Source of the DNA: Magallana angulata
Lineage: Eukaryota; Mollusca; Bivalvia; Ostreida; Ostreidae
Length of the DNA stretch: 64,000 bases
Direction of reading: 5' to 3'
NCBI RefSeq assembly: GCF_025612915.1
Contig: NC_069120.1
Location: forward strand, 15,444,501-15,508,500
This document shows positions 10,787-29,815 of the stretch, piece after piece; the stretch's first letter is position 1; each line of letters opens with the position of its first letter. The translations under genes and the position numbers were made by a program. A model generated the notes under the pieces. That model saw nothing but the letters and a program-made list of their open reading frames with translations. It made no database searches and was not told where the DNA came from.

Positions 10787-13700
10787 ATCCAATCATTGAA
10801 AAAGACATCCCTGCTGTCTTTCAACTTGATACCCAATCGCTCTAATTTAATGTTTGACTCTTTAAATAAGTGTGAGGCATTTTGTAGGAAAAAATCTGTC
10901 TTTCTACATTTGAAGGACATCATGGCAACAAACGATATAAATGTTTGCTGTTTTTAATTCATCAGCAGTTCGATCAACTCCGTTTTCAGATGTTCACAAG
11001 CCTCAACGCATTAAATATTTATACAAACGTAAATAAATCTTTGTATAGAGCGTGTTATCTTCTGTGTTTGTTGTTGTTGTTGTGTTTTGTTTATATATAT
11101 TTTATATATATTTTTGTATATAAAATATATCAGATAATGTAATTATATTATCCTTATACAAAAGGGTCACATTAAAGTAAAGATAAGTAAAGTCAGGTTT
11201 TGTGTAAGATGACACCATCTTTGTTCATTCACGACACAAATTTGCATACACAAGTTTTGAATCAAAATTCTACCGCTGAAATATTCTTGGACACGTTCTT
11301 TGCTATTGGGAGACCAAAGATTATGGGTGAGTCAAATATTGTCAGTTGACATTGACCTTGATAAAACGACCTTGGTCGGGTAATTAAATGAAGTTTTCTT
11401 GCCTTTTATGCCAAGTTCTTGAGATCCTTATGTTTGAACTTTTAATATAACTCATGTCAATGCAAGCAGATTTTTATATTAAGTAGGTATAAAAAGGTCG
11501 AACAAAAATTCAAAGAATATACATGTACTTGAGATTGTGATACTTCTGAAATAACTATTAGACTAACAAAGAGAGCGATTCTTATACTCTTGGTAAAAGG
11601 ACTTTATAATAGCTGAGTGGTCCATTTGAAATAAAACAGATAAAAAGTCAGAATTCTCTGTTTATTGCTGCTTGTTTAACATGTATCTGTGTATGAATAT
11701 GTGTTCAGTTGCACATAAAAAAAGACATAAAACACGTACAGAGAAGAGTGTAGTTATTTTCACACGGTCTGTGCAACTGTTACAATAATACTGACCTCAT
11801 AAACAGTGTTTGTAGTATTAAAAACATTTTATGACACCTATATTTCTTATTAAAATATGGCAGGTGAGAGTGTTGACAATTGCAAAACAGGATAAAATGA
11901 TTCTTGTGGATTTTGGACTGAGCAGACATGATAAAATCATAATGAATGATACGGAACCAGACTGTTAATTTTGGCAGTCAATTTAAATCAAAAGTACTAG
12001 TATTTCATTGTGAAAGCTACTGCCAATGTATCAGATACATGTAGCACTTATACAATATACTCACTAAATCTAAGGGAAACAAAAGAAATTGGTCAAAAAA
12101 TATAATGTCATTACATACTATACTTATTCCACCGATTCAGTGTAATAATACAACCTCGCTAGAGCCAGACCTATATGCAAACACAAAGAGGATCAGAAGC
12201 TCCTTGCTGTAGCCTAAATTGAGCTCTGACTGACTTTTGTTACATTGCTGCAAAATCAAATACATGTATTATGCAAAGGATAGTTATAATCACAACCAAT
12301 AAAAATTGAGAAAACAGAAGTCTTAATTATTGACCATATTTTAAGCTGAATAAAAAAGAAGCAGAAATAAAATCCACAGTACAGTATTGCAAAATGTATG
12401 TATGCAAAACACGCTAGATATAGGGACCATCTGATTGAAAAGAAAAAATCATTGTCAGAAAATACCAATTTTTTTCTCCCTTACACTGATGGATTTTTAT
12501 CTGTGTAACACGGAAAATTTTGAGGGAAAATGATTTTGAGTTGTACATAGAGATATTTTCAAACTAAAAAATGGAATGTAACATGGATGAGAAAGCTATT
12601 CTAAAAGGTGAAAACTATATATAGCCAGGAACACATTGATACTAAAGCTGACATAATAAGATATAATGCATTGAGAATACATCTGACTAGAAACACTGTG
12701 GAAGTCTACACACAGGTGAGCTATCATAAAGGTACACATATATAAGGTGCATCTACTTTACAAGGAAATTATGATCTCTCCTATAACATAATTAAGCTTG
12801 TCAACTTCAATATTTGTACATCTTTGACTCAAAAAAAAAGAAAAAGACACAATATATGGCAAGAAAGTGATTGCCTGGAACCAAATATGCACACATAGCT
12901 TTGATCACCTTATAACAATTACTGTAAAACCCTTTTCATAATTACTGTAGACTATTCAATAGTTGAACCTTTGTAATGCAATTAATTTCTCAAGATTTCA
13001 AACTACAGATAAAGTATAGATAAGAGCTGATAATTCTGACTTGTTATTAATGAAAAGAGCAACAAAAAAATAAACAGGATATAACCAAAAGATTCCAATG
13101 TTCGGAGCTTCTCGCTCTGTCTGTTATATGTGTTAATGAGCAAGTTCAAAGTACCATATGTGACTAAATAATATTAAGGTACCAGTACCTATCAAGGTAC
13201 TGAAGTAAAAATTAAGAAATGACTGTATCAGATACATTATGTATTATACATGCTCAGAAGACCATTATAGTTTTGCTGATCTTTGTTTCTTACTGGTTAA
13301 TAATAGATCAATGTATTTTATGCACTATTATTGTTTTTCATAAAAAATTAATATTTCAACTTTTAATGGTTTTATCAAAGATTAAGATGTGTAATCTTAA
13401 GCTGTGTAAAAATGCAGCTCATAAAAAAATCTTGCATTCAATGGGAATAAAAAAATCCCATATATTAAAAGTAGGTGGAATGTTTTGAGGTGAAAGAAAA
13501 ATCAAAATCAGAGATTCCGTACTTTGCATAGTTTAGAAAACAATGGTTCCAGCAGTGTTTTACAATTAGTACTACATGTATGTAACTATTATGGTTTTTT
13601 TTTCAAGCACTGAATCTTTACAGCATGCATCATTATACATGTAGGTAATAACTGACTTTTACACACTATGTACATACATGTATATGCTACAATGGAGAGA

Positions 13701-14769
13701 TGTTCTAGCTGAGCACAACATAGTAAAAACATCAACAACTTGGCTAAATAAGAAAAATACAACAACCTCTTGAAATGGACACCATTTGTACACTGCGGTT
13801 ATCTAGCAAAGCATTTTCAACAAAATTTATTTACATGTACATGTTTACAACAATTTTCTACCATGCACGAAAACAAAGTTTAAAAAAAAAATGCACCTTA
13901 ACATTTCTGGTGTAAAAAAAATCTCAGTACATCTAATATTGCACTGTGTTTAAAAACCGGTTACATTGTGAAGCTCTGCGGCTTCTCTGTATTTTCTTTG
14001 CTTTAACAGCATAATACAATCATGGTTACGATATATCACTGTCTATGGCATTTTTATAGTGATCAATACACTTATCCAGTCGTTTTCTCACTGGTATTTT
14101 CTTCCCTGCATTAACATTGAAAAAGTCATTATTGTACAATTACAGTAACTGAATCATCTTGTTTTAAGGTAAAGCATCAATATATGAAGACAATATCTAA
14201 GCTAAGTTAATGCACAATAATGAAAATTCAAAAGAAGCATATATCTGCTAAGGGATCCTAAGAAATGTAAAAAAAAAATCATAAGTGCAAAAGTTAAAAC
14301 ATGGTTCATGATACCTCAAAGTATCAACCCACTAGAAATTTCCAAAATCTCAACAATAAAACTTTTACATGCATCTAGAAATACAGATATACATGTAAAT
14401 GTAACAATTAACATATATATACATGTAACAATAGAAATTTTTTTCAACATTTTAAAGCTACTGATATTGAATATTGAAGACAAATGCCATTCCAAGTTAA
14501 CTTTTTGTAACAACTCTAAACAGGTTTTTATGGTGTAAAAATTAAAACATGAACACTTTTTAGATGTTGTTGCAACTTACATGCAACTACAGAATGTTAT
14601 CCTCATAATAAAATTCCCTTCTCAAATCCAGACGTTTTAATTCACAACAATGGTCAAGGGGGAGTTCTAAGTTGAAATGAACAGTCTCAAGTCATTCTTT
14701 TAGAGAGGAATCCTCTAGCCTTTTTAATTTTTAACATCATTATTATACAACAATGATGGCACCTGGCCA
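10787..14769. other. Long intergenic stretch, no gene recognised
   Basis: About 4 kb of AT-rich DNA between the second stathmin-like gene and the 3' end of ECD. The last few hundred bases probably include the ECD 3' untranslated region. No exon, array or clear transposon was seen; ACATGTA-type words recur. Confidence 0.5.
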
Positions 14770-21480
<6,711 letters not shown>

Positions 21481-21645
21481 CGTCACTTTGTCGTGTTTTT
21501 ACGGAAGTGATTCAGAGTTCACGACCTTGTAGTAGACCAATTGAAAAACACGACACAACCGTGTAAAAACTTATCATGTGACTCGACATGGGAAAGTAAA
21601 AGTAGAAGAAACATCCTCATCATCTGCAAGAAATCGTCATTTATC
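21481..21645. promoter_or_regulatory. Shared ECD/LAMTOR2 bidirectional promoter
   Basis: Only 165 bp separate the start codons of ECD (minus) and LAMTOR2 (plus), so both core promoters and 5' leaders must lie here or overlap the genes. ACGGAAGTGA (21501-21510) resembles an ETS/GABP site, common in bidirectional housekeeping promoters. TCATGTGAC (21574-21582) matches an M-box/CLEAR-like E-box recognised by MiT/TFE factors. No TATA box is evident. The sites are seen; occupancy is inference. Confidence 0.7.
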
Positions 21646-24015
21646 ATGTTAAAACCTAAAGCGCTCACACAAGTTTTGAGTCAGGCTAATACAGGAGGTG
21701 TTCAGAGCACACTGTAAGTTGAACTATTGGCATCATAAAGTCCCCCGTTGACCCAAACATATAGAATTTGTAAGTTCACTGAATCTCATGGGTGTTAATA
21801 CATTTAAGAATTTAATGATTTATATTAATTTAACTTTAGAATCTTTTGCAGATCACGATAATTTAACACCAATTGTGATATATTTTAACAAAGAAAAATA
21901 TAACAGTTTTGCATACTTGTACGTCCCTGATTTTAATCAGATTTGCTTGCAAAATTTGCTGTGGTATTGATAATATATTGATATCATGACATGACAAACA
22001 AAATGAATGTTTTGCTCTTTATTAGGTTTATATAGATAATATTTGCAGAAGTAAATATTAAAAAAAAAATTATGTATAATCAATTAATGTCAGATTAAAA
22101 TATTTGAATAAGTCCCATGTGTCAGTATCTACAATGTGAGTTTGTTAAGGTAAAGCCTAAGTCAGCCTCTGTACTGCATCCCTATTGATCTGAAAGATCT
22201 AACAATATCCACTTCATCATTCCTTTTATATTCACAACACAGCTGAATAACATATTTTTTTCTAGACTCTTGAACAATGAAGGTGCCTTGTTGGCTTACT
22301 CTGGCTATGGAGACAAGGATGCCGCTGTGACAGCAGCCATTGCCAGTAATGTGTGGATGTCGTACCAGAAGAGTGGGACCGTGGCCTTCAGTGATGACAA
22401 ACTCAAGTACATTATGTTAGAATGTGAGGTCAGTGGTTTAACTGGTGCATGAAGTACATGTACTATAATATGATGGTATTTTGTATGACTGCGACATTTC
22501 TGGTTCTAGAGATAATGTATTTTCACTCAATAATTGTATCCTTTTCTTTCACAGTGTGAAAAAAATTCTAAAGGATTGATAAAAATATTACATTTAGATT
22601 TTATATCATGTCGTTACATTTTCTTGTATCCCATACCAAAAAAAAAAGGACTAAAAAGTTATACCTATGAGCCAGCCCTTAAAAAGGTTACAAAAAAGTC
22701 ATAACTAAGTTAGCACAATTTGGAACCATCTGATCAATTATGGTTCCAAATTAGCATCAAAAAGTTATACCTATATTGTAACTTTTTGCTTAAGTACAAA
22801 AAAGTCATAACTAGAGTATAACTATTGACAATTTATTTTTTCCATAAAAATCAAATAGGTATAAAAAAGTTATCAAAAAGTTATAATAAAGTTATCATTT
22901 AGGTACAAAAAAGTTACAAATTAAATTTACAGAAAAGTTATCATTTAGGTACAAAAAAGTTATACATATAGGTACAGAAAAGTTATCATTTAGATACAGA
23001 AAAGTTATAGATGTAGGTACAGAAAAGTTATACATATAGTTACAGAAAAGTTATCATTTAGGTACAGAAAAGTTATACATATAGTTTCAGAAAAGTTATA
23101 GACGTAGGTACAGAAAAGTTATACATATAGATACAGAAAAGTTATCATTTAGGTACAGAAAAGTTATAGATGTAGGTACAGAAAAGTTATAGATATAGTT
23201 ACAGAAAATTTATCATTGAGGTACAGAAAAGTTATAGATGTAGGTACAGAAAAGTTATACAGTACTGACCAGACCCAACCTAACACCAGAGCAGACCCCA
23301 ACTAAACCCTGAGTTTACTTTCGGGTTTACTCTGGGTCTGACTTTTGAAAATTTGCGTTCATTCGGGATTTACTTTGGGTCCACTCAGGGTTTATTTATG
23401 TTTACTTGGGGTTTGCTTTTGGGGCAATGAAGTGTGAAGCAGACATGTCTTTTATCTTACCATCTGTAATCCCCCCCCCTTGTATATTCCAAATACACAT
23501 GTAGCGTCTGTTTTCAGGGTCTACTTCTGATCGGGGTTTACTCTCCATGTCCACTCTGGGTTTACTCAGGGTTAATTCTGGGTCTGCACTAATAAACCCA
23601 GTGTAAACTCTGAACAGACCTCGAAAATAAACCCAGGGTTTAGTTTGGGTCTATTTTCTGTTAGGTTGACTCTGATCGGTACTGTACATGTATATGTACA
23701 CTAATTTTTTTGATCAACTTGTATTTTCTAGCTTATAATAAGAGTATGATTTCTATTATACTTATGTTTCAGGAAGGTAAAGTTGCCATTACAAAGGTAG
23801 CCAATCTTTTATTGTGCATTTGTTCAAAAGAAAATGTTGGATTTGGAATTCTAAAGGCAAAGGTAAGAGGAATATTCAAGGTAATCATACATATGGTACA
23901 TATATTATCTTTGCTTCTGATTTAACTAGACTGTAGCTAAGTACATTTTATGTTTTAGATGGAGGCATTAGCATTATATCTTGAAGAACCTTTATCGCAA
24001 GTAGCTGCATCTTGA
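21646..24015 (+). CDS. LAMTOR2: LAMTOR2 (Ragulator p14), complete
   Basis: Four exons, 21646-21713, 22266-22428, 23773-23862 and 23959-24015, give 125 residues, the same length as human LAMTOR2 and nearly the same sequence ([66 protein letters not shown]). It is a roadblock/LC7-fold subunit of the Ragulator complex. With LAMTOR3 it forms the dimer that holds Rag GTPases on late endosomes and lysosomes for amino-acid signalling to mTORC1 and MAPK scaffolding. All introns are GT-AG. Intron 2 (1.3 kb) carries a minisatellite and a MITE. AATAAA at 24355-24360 is a candidate poly(A) signal. It is divergent from ECD and convergent with the GPLD1-like gene ending at 24860. Confidence 0.97.
22655..23257 (+). 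repeat. Degenerate minisatellite in LAMTOR2 intron 2
   Basis: Roughly 20-22-bp units of the form GTACAGAAAAGTTATAGATG, imperfect at the left (GTTATACCTATA words) and more regular from about 22860. Units vary between TAGGTAC, TAGTTAC and TAGATAC junctions. No spacer/repeat alternation, so not a CRISPR array. Confidence 0.9.
23258..23687. mobile_element. MITE, ACAGTACTGA family, copy 1
   Basis: Terminal inverted repeats TACAGTACTGACCAGACCC and the inverse GGTTGACTCTGATCGGTACTGTA. The interior is built of GGGTTTACTCTGGG-like direct and inverted words. A related copy is at 49642-49992. TA dinucleotides at both ends could be the target duplication. It abuts the minisatellite in LAMTOR2 intron 2. 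Confidence 0.75.
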
Positions 24016-24859
24016 CACAGAACATGCTAATTATTTGTCTTAATTAGAAGAATGTGTTCAAGTATTGTCTTGAAAGAACTCTTTAAAAAAAAAAGTTATG
24101 AATGTAATTTTGAAATGTCATCTTGGAGCAGAGTTTGAAAATGTATAATTTTTCTGATGCTTAACGCATTATGTTGGGTCTACAGTATATGTCAATTCCA
24201 TGTTTTATTTCAAAACTTAATATGTAGAATTAAGATGTTATCTTACAATTCATACTGGATTAATGAAGTGTTTTTGTACCAAAATTAAAGAGCATGCATT
24301 TGATAATCATTCAATTTGTTTAAAACTCAGGTTTGGAATAGTATACATCATTCAAATAAATTGACATTAATTTCAATTTTAGAACTTTTTTAATATTATT
24401 ATTACAAGTACAGCTGCAATTCATTTATGAATACTGAATTATGTATTGCTGACAAAAGTACCTGTTTTCATTAAAGGCATTTAGTACATACAGTGTATAT
24501 TGTTTTGAAACTGGTTACAAACTAAGTACCTGTATTTGTATTGGTAATTGAGAAATAATTTTGACTAGGTCTATAAAATAAACTCATAATACCCAAATAT
24601 TCTACATTTATTCTATTGTTCATACAATTAGAATCAGCATTTGATTACTACTCTGCCAAAACTTTATAATTTATTTTTTACAATAAGAAGTCAACTAAAC
24701 GTATTTTTGAGTCCGTTTTTATTCAATGATTGACATATTTACAAAAGTAACAGAGATTGACTGTGCATTTTGTGTAACTGTCAGTGCTGGTCATTATTTG
24801 ATGTGCTCAACCTCAGTTCTAAGTGAAGTAACCTAACCATACAAGATGTCTAATAAATG
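24016..24859. other. Convergent intergenic spacer
   Basis: Holds the 3' untranslated regions of LAMTOR2 (plus) and the GPLD1-like gene (minus). AATAAA on plus at 24355-24360 and on minus at 24671-24676 are candidate poly(A) signals about 340 and 185 bp past the respective stops. No other gene. Confidence 0.6.
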
Positions 24860-27800
24860 TCAACCATCTCCCGGCTTGCTGCCCGTATCAAAAACGTAAA
24901 CAAAACTTGAGTAGGTTCCAAAGTCTTCTAAAACATCCGCACAGATGGAGGCCGAAACTATCAACTGGGTCTGGAAAGAAAAAGAATAGTTGTCATTTCA
25001 TGAGAAAGGTTATTCACAAGAAGTGTTGCATGCATTATTTGTCCTCAAGTTTTCTCTTTACTCACCACATTCAACGAGGGCAAAGTGACGAAATTATCTC
25101 CAAAATAGTTCTTATCAGACAGGAAGGAGGCATAGGTTCTATCTGCCTGTTCGAAAATGGTCAAGTGTTAAAAAAGACACTTTCTTAGTTTTGAAACAAT
25201 TTCATAATCATGATAATACCCAGACTGAAAGAAACTTGCGTTATGATCAGGACATGGCGATTGTTTTTTACAATGCCTTTTGGTGACGTTTCCGACCGGA
25301 AACTTCTCTCCGCCATGGAACACATAAGTCTTCCCATCAAATACTGTAATCAATAATTATGAATGGTTAACATAAGTATATTATTATATAATGATTAGTT
25401 TTGTTAAATTCGTGTCTTAGGAACCAATGTGTTGTGTTGTATCGGGCGTTTTGCGACGTTTTCAAATGGATGCAAGATTTCGAAGTGACACAAAACAACA
25501 AATAAGTCTCACCAAGGCTGAACAGATTGGACGGGTCGTCGTTCCGGTAGGGACTTCCAATCAATAAATCGTCGATTTTGTCGCTGTTAACGTCGGCAAA
25601 CTGTTAAAAAGGACAATATTTTGAATGTCTTTAACGTCTGACTTTTATTCAATGTTTCCTACAGATACTTTAATAGAATATTTAATAATATAGAAGCCCA
25701 TTAATTACATTAACTCTGAATCCAAACCGACTGTATCGTCGATCACTTTCGTAGTTGGCAATTTCTGTGAGTTGTCCTTTTTCTACTTTCAGAAGTATGA
25801 CTTTGCCAGCTTGCGTCAATTCGTTCGGTAACGTGAAAATTTCCCCCTCCACATCAGCACCGGGTACCCCCACGGCTAAAACCAATGAACCGTTACCGAA
25901 GGGATCGCCAAAGTCAGTGCTCTGACCCGCGAGGTCGTTGGCGTCCCGCCCAGCAATGGACATGTTGGTCATTGGGGAGCTCGTGTCGAAGCTGTACACG
26001 TGTAATCTGCCCACGGCTTGTTTGTCCGTTTCAGAAAACCCGGGGCATGATGGGCTGCATGGACAATTTTTGAAAACAAACGTTAAACATCACTAACATT
26101 TTATATATAAGTACTACTTTGGATGAGCACCATACACAAGTATACTTACTCTTCGCAAATTCTAAAGTAGGGCTCATTCACTAAAAGCACGCCATTTTTC
26201 CCGCTTAATCGCTGACCAAACCAACCATAGGACTACAGAGGGAAAATAATTTTATCACAATTTCCTCCACGGTACAGAATTTGGATATATTTAACAGTCA
26301 CCCTTTACATGAGGCGACAGTCTGTATACAATTTCTGACATTATGCCCACTCACCTGGTCCCCGTATATCTTCCTTGCCAGAGATTCCACAGGGATGGTA
26401 GTACCAGAACCTGGTCACAAAATGTCAACAGTAATTACATGATTTCATGTTGTAGCTCAGTTTAATTCTTGTAAATTTTTAAACGTATGAAGGATTTTGT
26501 TTAGCATGAAGATAGACAATCAGACTGGGTGTCATTTTTTTTAGGGGGTGGGGTTATCAATAAATCTTAAAGCTATACTTATGGCCTTGGACTGGAGAAT
26601 GGCCACCATTCCGTTCTGGGTGAGGTTGCCCTGGCTGTAATGAGGGGTGCCCATGACAAGGTCTGGGTGCCCGTCTTGATTCACATCCACCGCGGTCAGC
26701 GAGTAACCAAGATTACAGTACTTGGACTGAAACAGCAAGTACATTTATTGTACATTTAGATATCGATGACTTTCGATCAGTACTGGCCAATTCTTACTGT
26801 CTTCAAGCAAACTGGGTTGAAAAATAATAGGTTTTACCTGACAAGTCAGAATGATGTCTGGTTTCTGGGTCCATTTTCTGTCTTTTCCCGTGCCAAAGTA
26901 TATGTAAACTTTGCCCTGAACAAATTTGACACTTAAAGGTCACCATAAAACGGTGTATTCATATCTATACTGTATACAAAACTATTTTTGCCCCGTGTAA
27001 TTCTCGCCAAATCACGTTTGTAACGGATTAACGTAGAAAGGAACACTGACCATCCCACAAAGACTTAACTTGTCCATAAAGTTCTAGCCATTTGAATTAC
27101 GCTTATGAGATCATTTCGATCAGATCAACATAAACCAATGCCCAATATCTCAAAAATCCCTTTCGTTTACTTGAACACTTCAAGTTAAATTTCTTGATAG
27201 CTCAATCCTAGGCTTGGGAAACAAGCAAAGCCTATAAAAAAAACCTCTCCCAAATACAAAATATCAATACATACGTTATAGTCCAAGGGACCTGAGTCTC
27301 CGTATGAGCTGGCGCCGACCGCCAAGTCCACATTACCATCCAGATTAACATCCAGCAAAGCCACCGAGGACCCGAAACGAGAGTGTTTCTGCAAAGTAGG
27401 AGACCCCGATGATATGTGACTAGAGAGTCGTTAAACAAAAAATCCCCCACTATCACAAACCACAGCCAATTGCCTACCTCCTTCTCTCCGTCAAATATTT
27501 CGTTATATCCCAGAGTTGCATTATTAATATTTACGCTATCGTAGTAATATCCTTTCGGATATCCATTTTTAGAATCTGAAATCATAAAATTTGATTTTTT
27601 TTTTAAGTTATTTAAATGCAAACGTTTTCTAAGTTCGAATTTTCCAATCGGTTTGGTTTTGCTTACAAGTTTGATTTCTCAAAATGTAAGTCTTACTCAC
27701 TGTAGAGAATGTAGGCCCTTCCCGCCATGATGTTTTCTTTGTGGGAGAATCCTGGAGCTCCAATAGCAACGTCTACGTTACCGTCCCCATCAACGTCAGC

Positions 27801-29750
27801 CGCGGCAAGGGACCTGGGGATGGATTTTAAAAATCGGCCACGTTTTATCGACTGCTCCGCAACTTTTAACAATTCCCAATACTTCAAACAAGTTGAACAA
27901 CCATAATAAAATTTCACTAGTAAGAAGTTATTTTAAGACATTTCTTTAGCTGATGAATGATGAACTTATATAAATTTGGTCGTTATATAGTCGTAAGTTC
28001 TTTGCGTAAGTCAAGTACACTAGCACTTTAAAGTCAGACTCGGCGTAACGAGATATGAGTATCAACTATCATAGTCTTTCTTAGGCGTGGCAAACGGTTA
28101 AATTGGTTAACTAGTCACAGGCAGCAATTAGTTGTTTTCCTCAAACTAAATTGACGCAACGTTATTGGATAAAACGCGTCACGTGAGTGACATCTATATT
28201 TCTATAGTCGATAAGAAACAATTCATAGACGGCGACATTGGATCCCTAGCATTTTTCATCATGCAAAGATTTTTATTTTCAATTTATAAATATACAAAAT
28301 TTTGGTTCCTAAAAATAACCCAGATCACTTTCGCCAAGCCTTCTTTGGATTTCAGTAATAACTGACATGGAGATCTATTTCTGTAGACTTTTAGTAAAGA
28401 ACCTAATAAGTTTTTTTCTGCAATGTGACAACCATAAAAACCAAATAAAACAATACATAAAAAATTCAATGTTAAAATGTACATGCAAAATGCAATAGTG
28501 CGTTTAATAATTCGGTGTAGATTACGTAATAAAACGTTATGACCTACTTTCCCAGCAGAGACCCATAATTTTGGTCCTCAAAAAAGACTCTCCAGTGGTA
28601 ATCGTCCTTCAGCTTGTTACTCTCAGACTTTGCATCCTTCACTGCACTCGCATGAGATTTCAGCTCTTTTAATCTAGTCTAAAAATGAAAAATAATATTT
28701 TTTTATACTCAGTAAATGCTAATGCATTATAAAGCGCATATGGATACATATCAAATGTAAAAATTTGACGCAATAAAACTGCATGTTTTGCTGTCATACA
28801 TTTACATTGAGGGAGTGACAAAAAACTCTCTAAAACCTTTAGTTTTTGTCCTGGTCTTATGCTGATGCCCCTGTCGGATTTCTCTATCCTGAAGTCTTTG
28901 ATTGTCAGGTCCCCTGTATAGGGGGTGGTAGTTGGTCTCGGGAGGGTCGGGGAGTGTGACCCTGCCGTGTCATGCTTCTTAGAACAGTTGATGAAAAGGG
29001 GGTTGTGTGGGATTTTGCACGCACTAAATTGAAGACGAAAAAAAAATCACAATACGTTTGGGGGGGGGGGGGATACAAATACACGAACATGTATAACGGT
29101 CAGATGCTAAGTACTGTATATGATATATAATTATCTATTATTAATATCTATCTTGCTGAAATTATGATTGGTTTTTTTTCGTTATAGATCTCGCAGCTAG
29201 TTGCATTTGACTATGTATATGTCTTCTTTTGCCGACTTGCCTGGTGCCGTTTTCGATCATAGTGATGGCGTCGTGCCACATCCTGTTTGTCCATGCCGCC
29301 ATATCCATTAGGCCGCCTTGGAAATAGTCCATCAGATTGTCTACCAGGAAATCCGTCGTATCCGCTACCACTGTAAACAACTGGAATGGCGGAAAATATA
29401 TAAACATGAGCTGTTATAATACAATATATACAGGCAATTGTGCCTCGCGTGTTATCACGTGAAATTTTCACGTAAAATTCGTGTGTGAAAAGGACAATCA
29501 TCATGAATTTTTTTCACATGAATTTCACGTGAAAGGGATTTCACGTTAAAATTGTGTGAAAATTGTGTGAACTTTCACATGAATTTCACGTGAAGTTATT
29601 TCACGTGGCGTTATTTCACGTGAAATTCACTAAAAAATTCCAAGTGATTTCGGATGAAATTTCACGTGAAAGTCACGTGAAACTCATTTCACGTGAAGCT
29701 CATTTCACGTGAAGGTCACGTGAAACTCATTTCACGTGAGGCACAGTTGG

Positions 29751-29815
<65 letters not shown>

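Noticed and set aside
22655-23257. CRISPR-like regular repeats
   Set aside because: Units are contiguous and degenerate without unique spacers, and the context is an intron of a eukaryotic gene.
25168-25353. Ending GPLD1-like copy A at the in-frame stop after the 25240-25343 exon
   Set aside because: Two further exons (25066-25146 and 24860-24970) align with the last two exons of copy B in length and phase when a GC donor is used, so the read-through stop is intronic.
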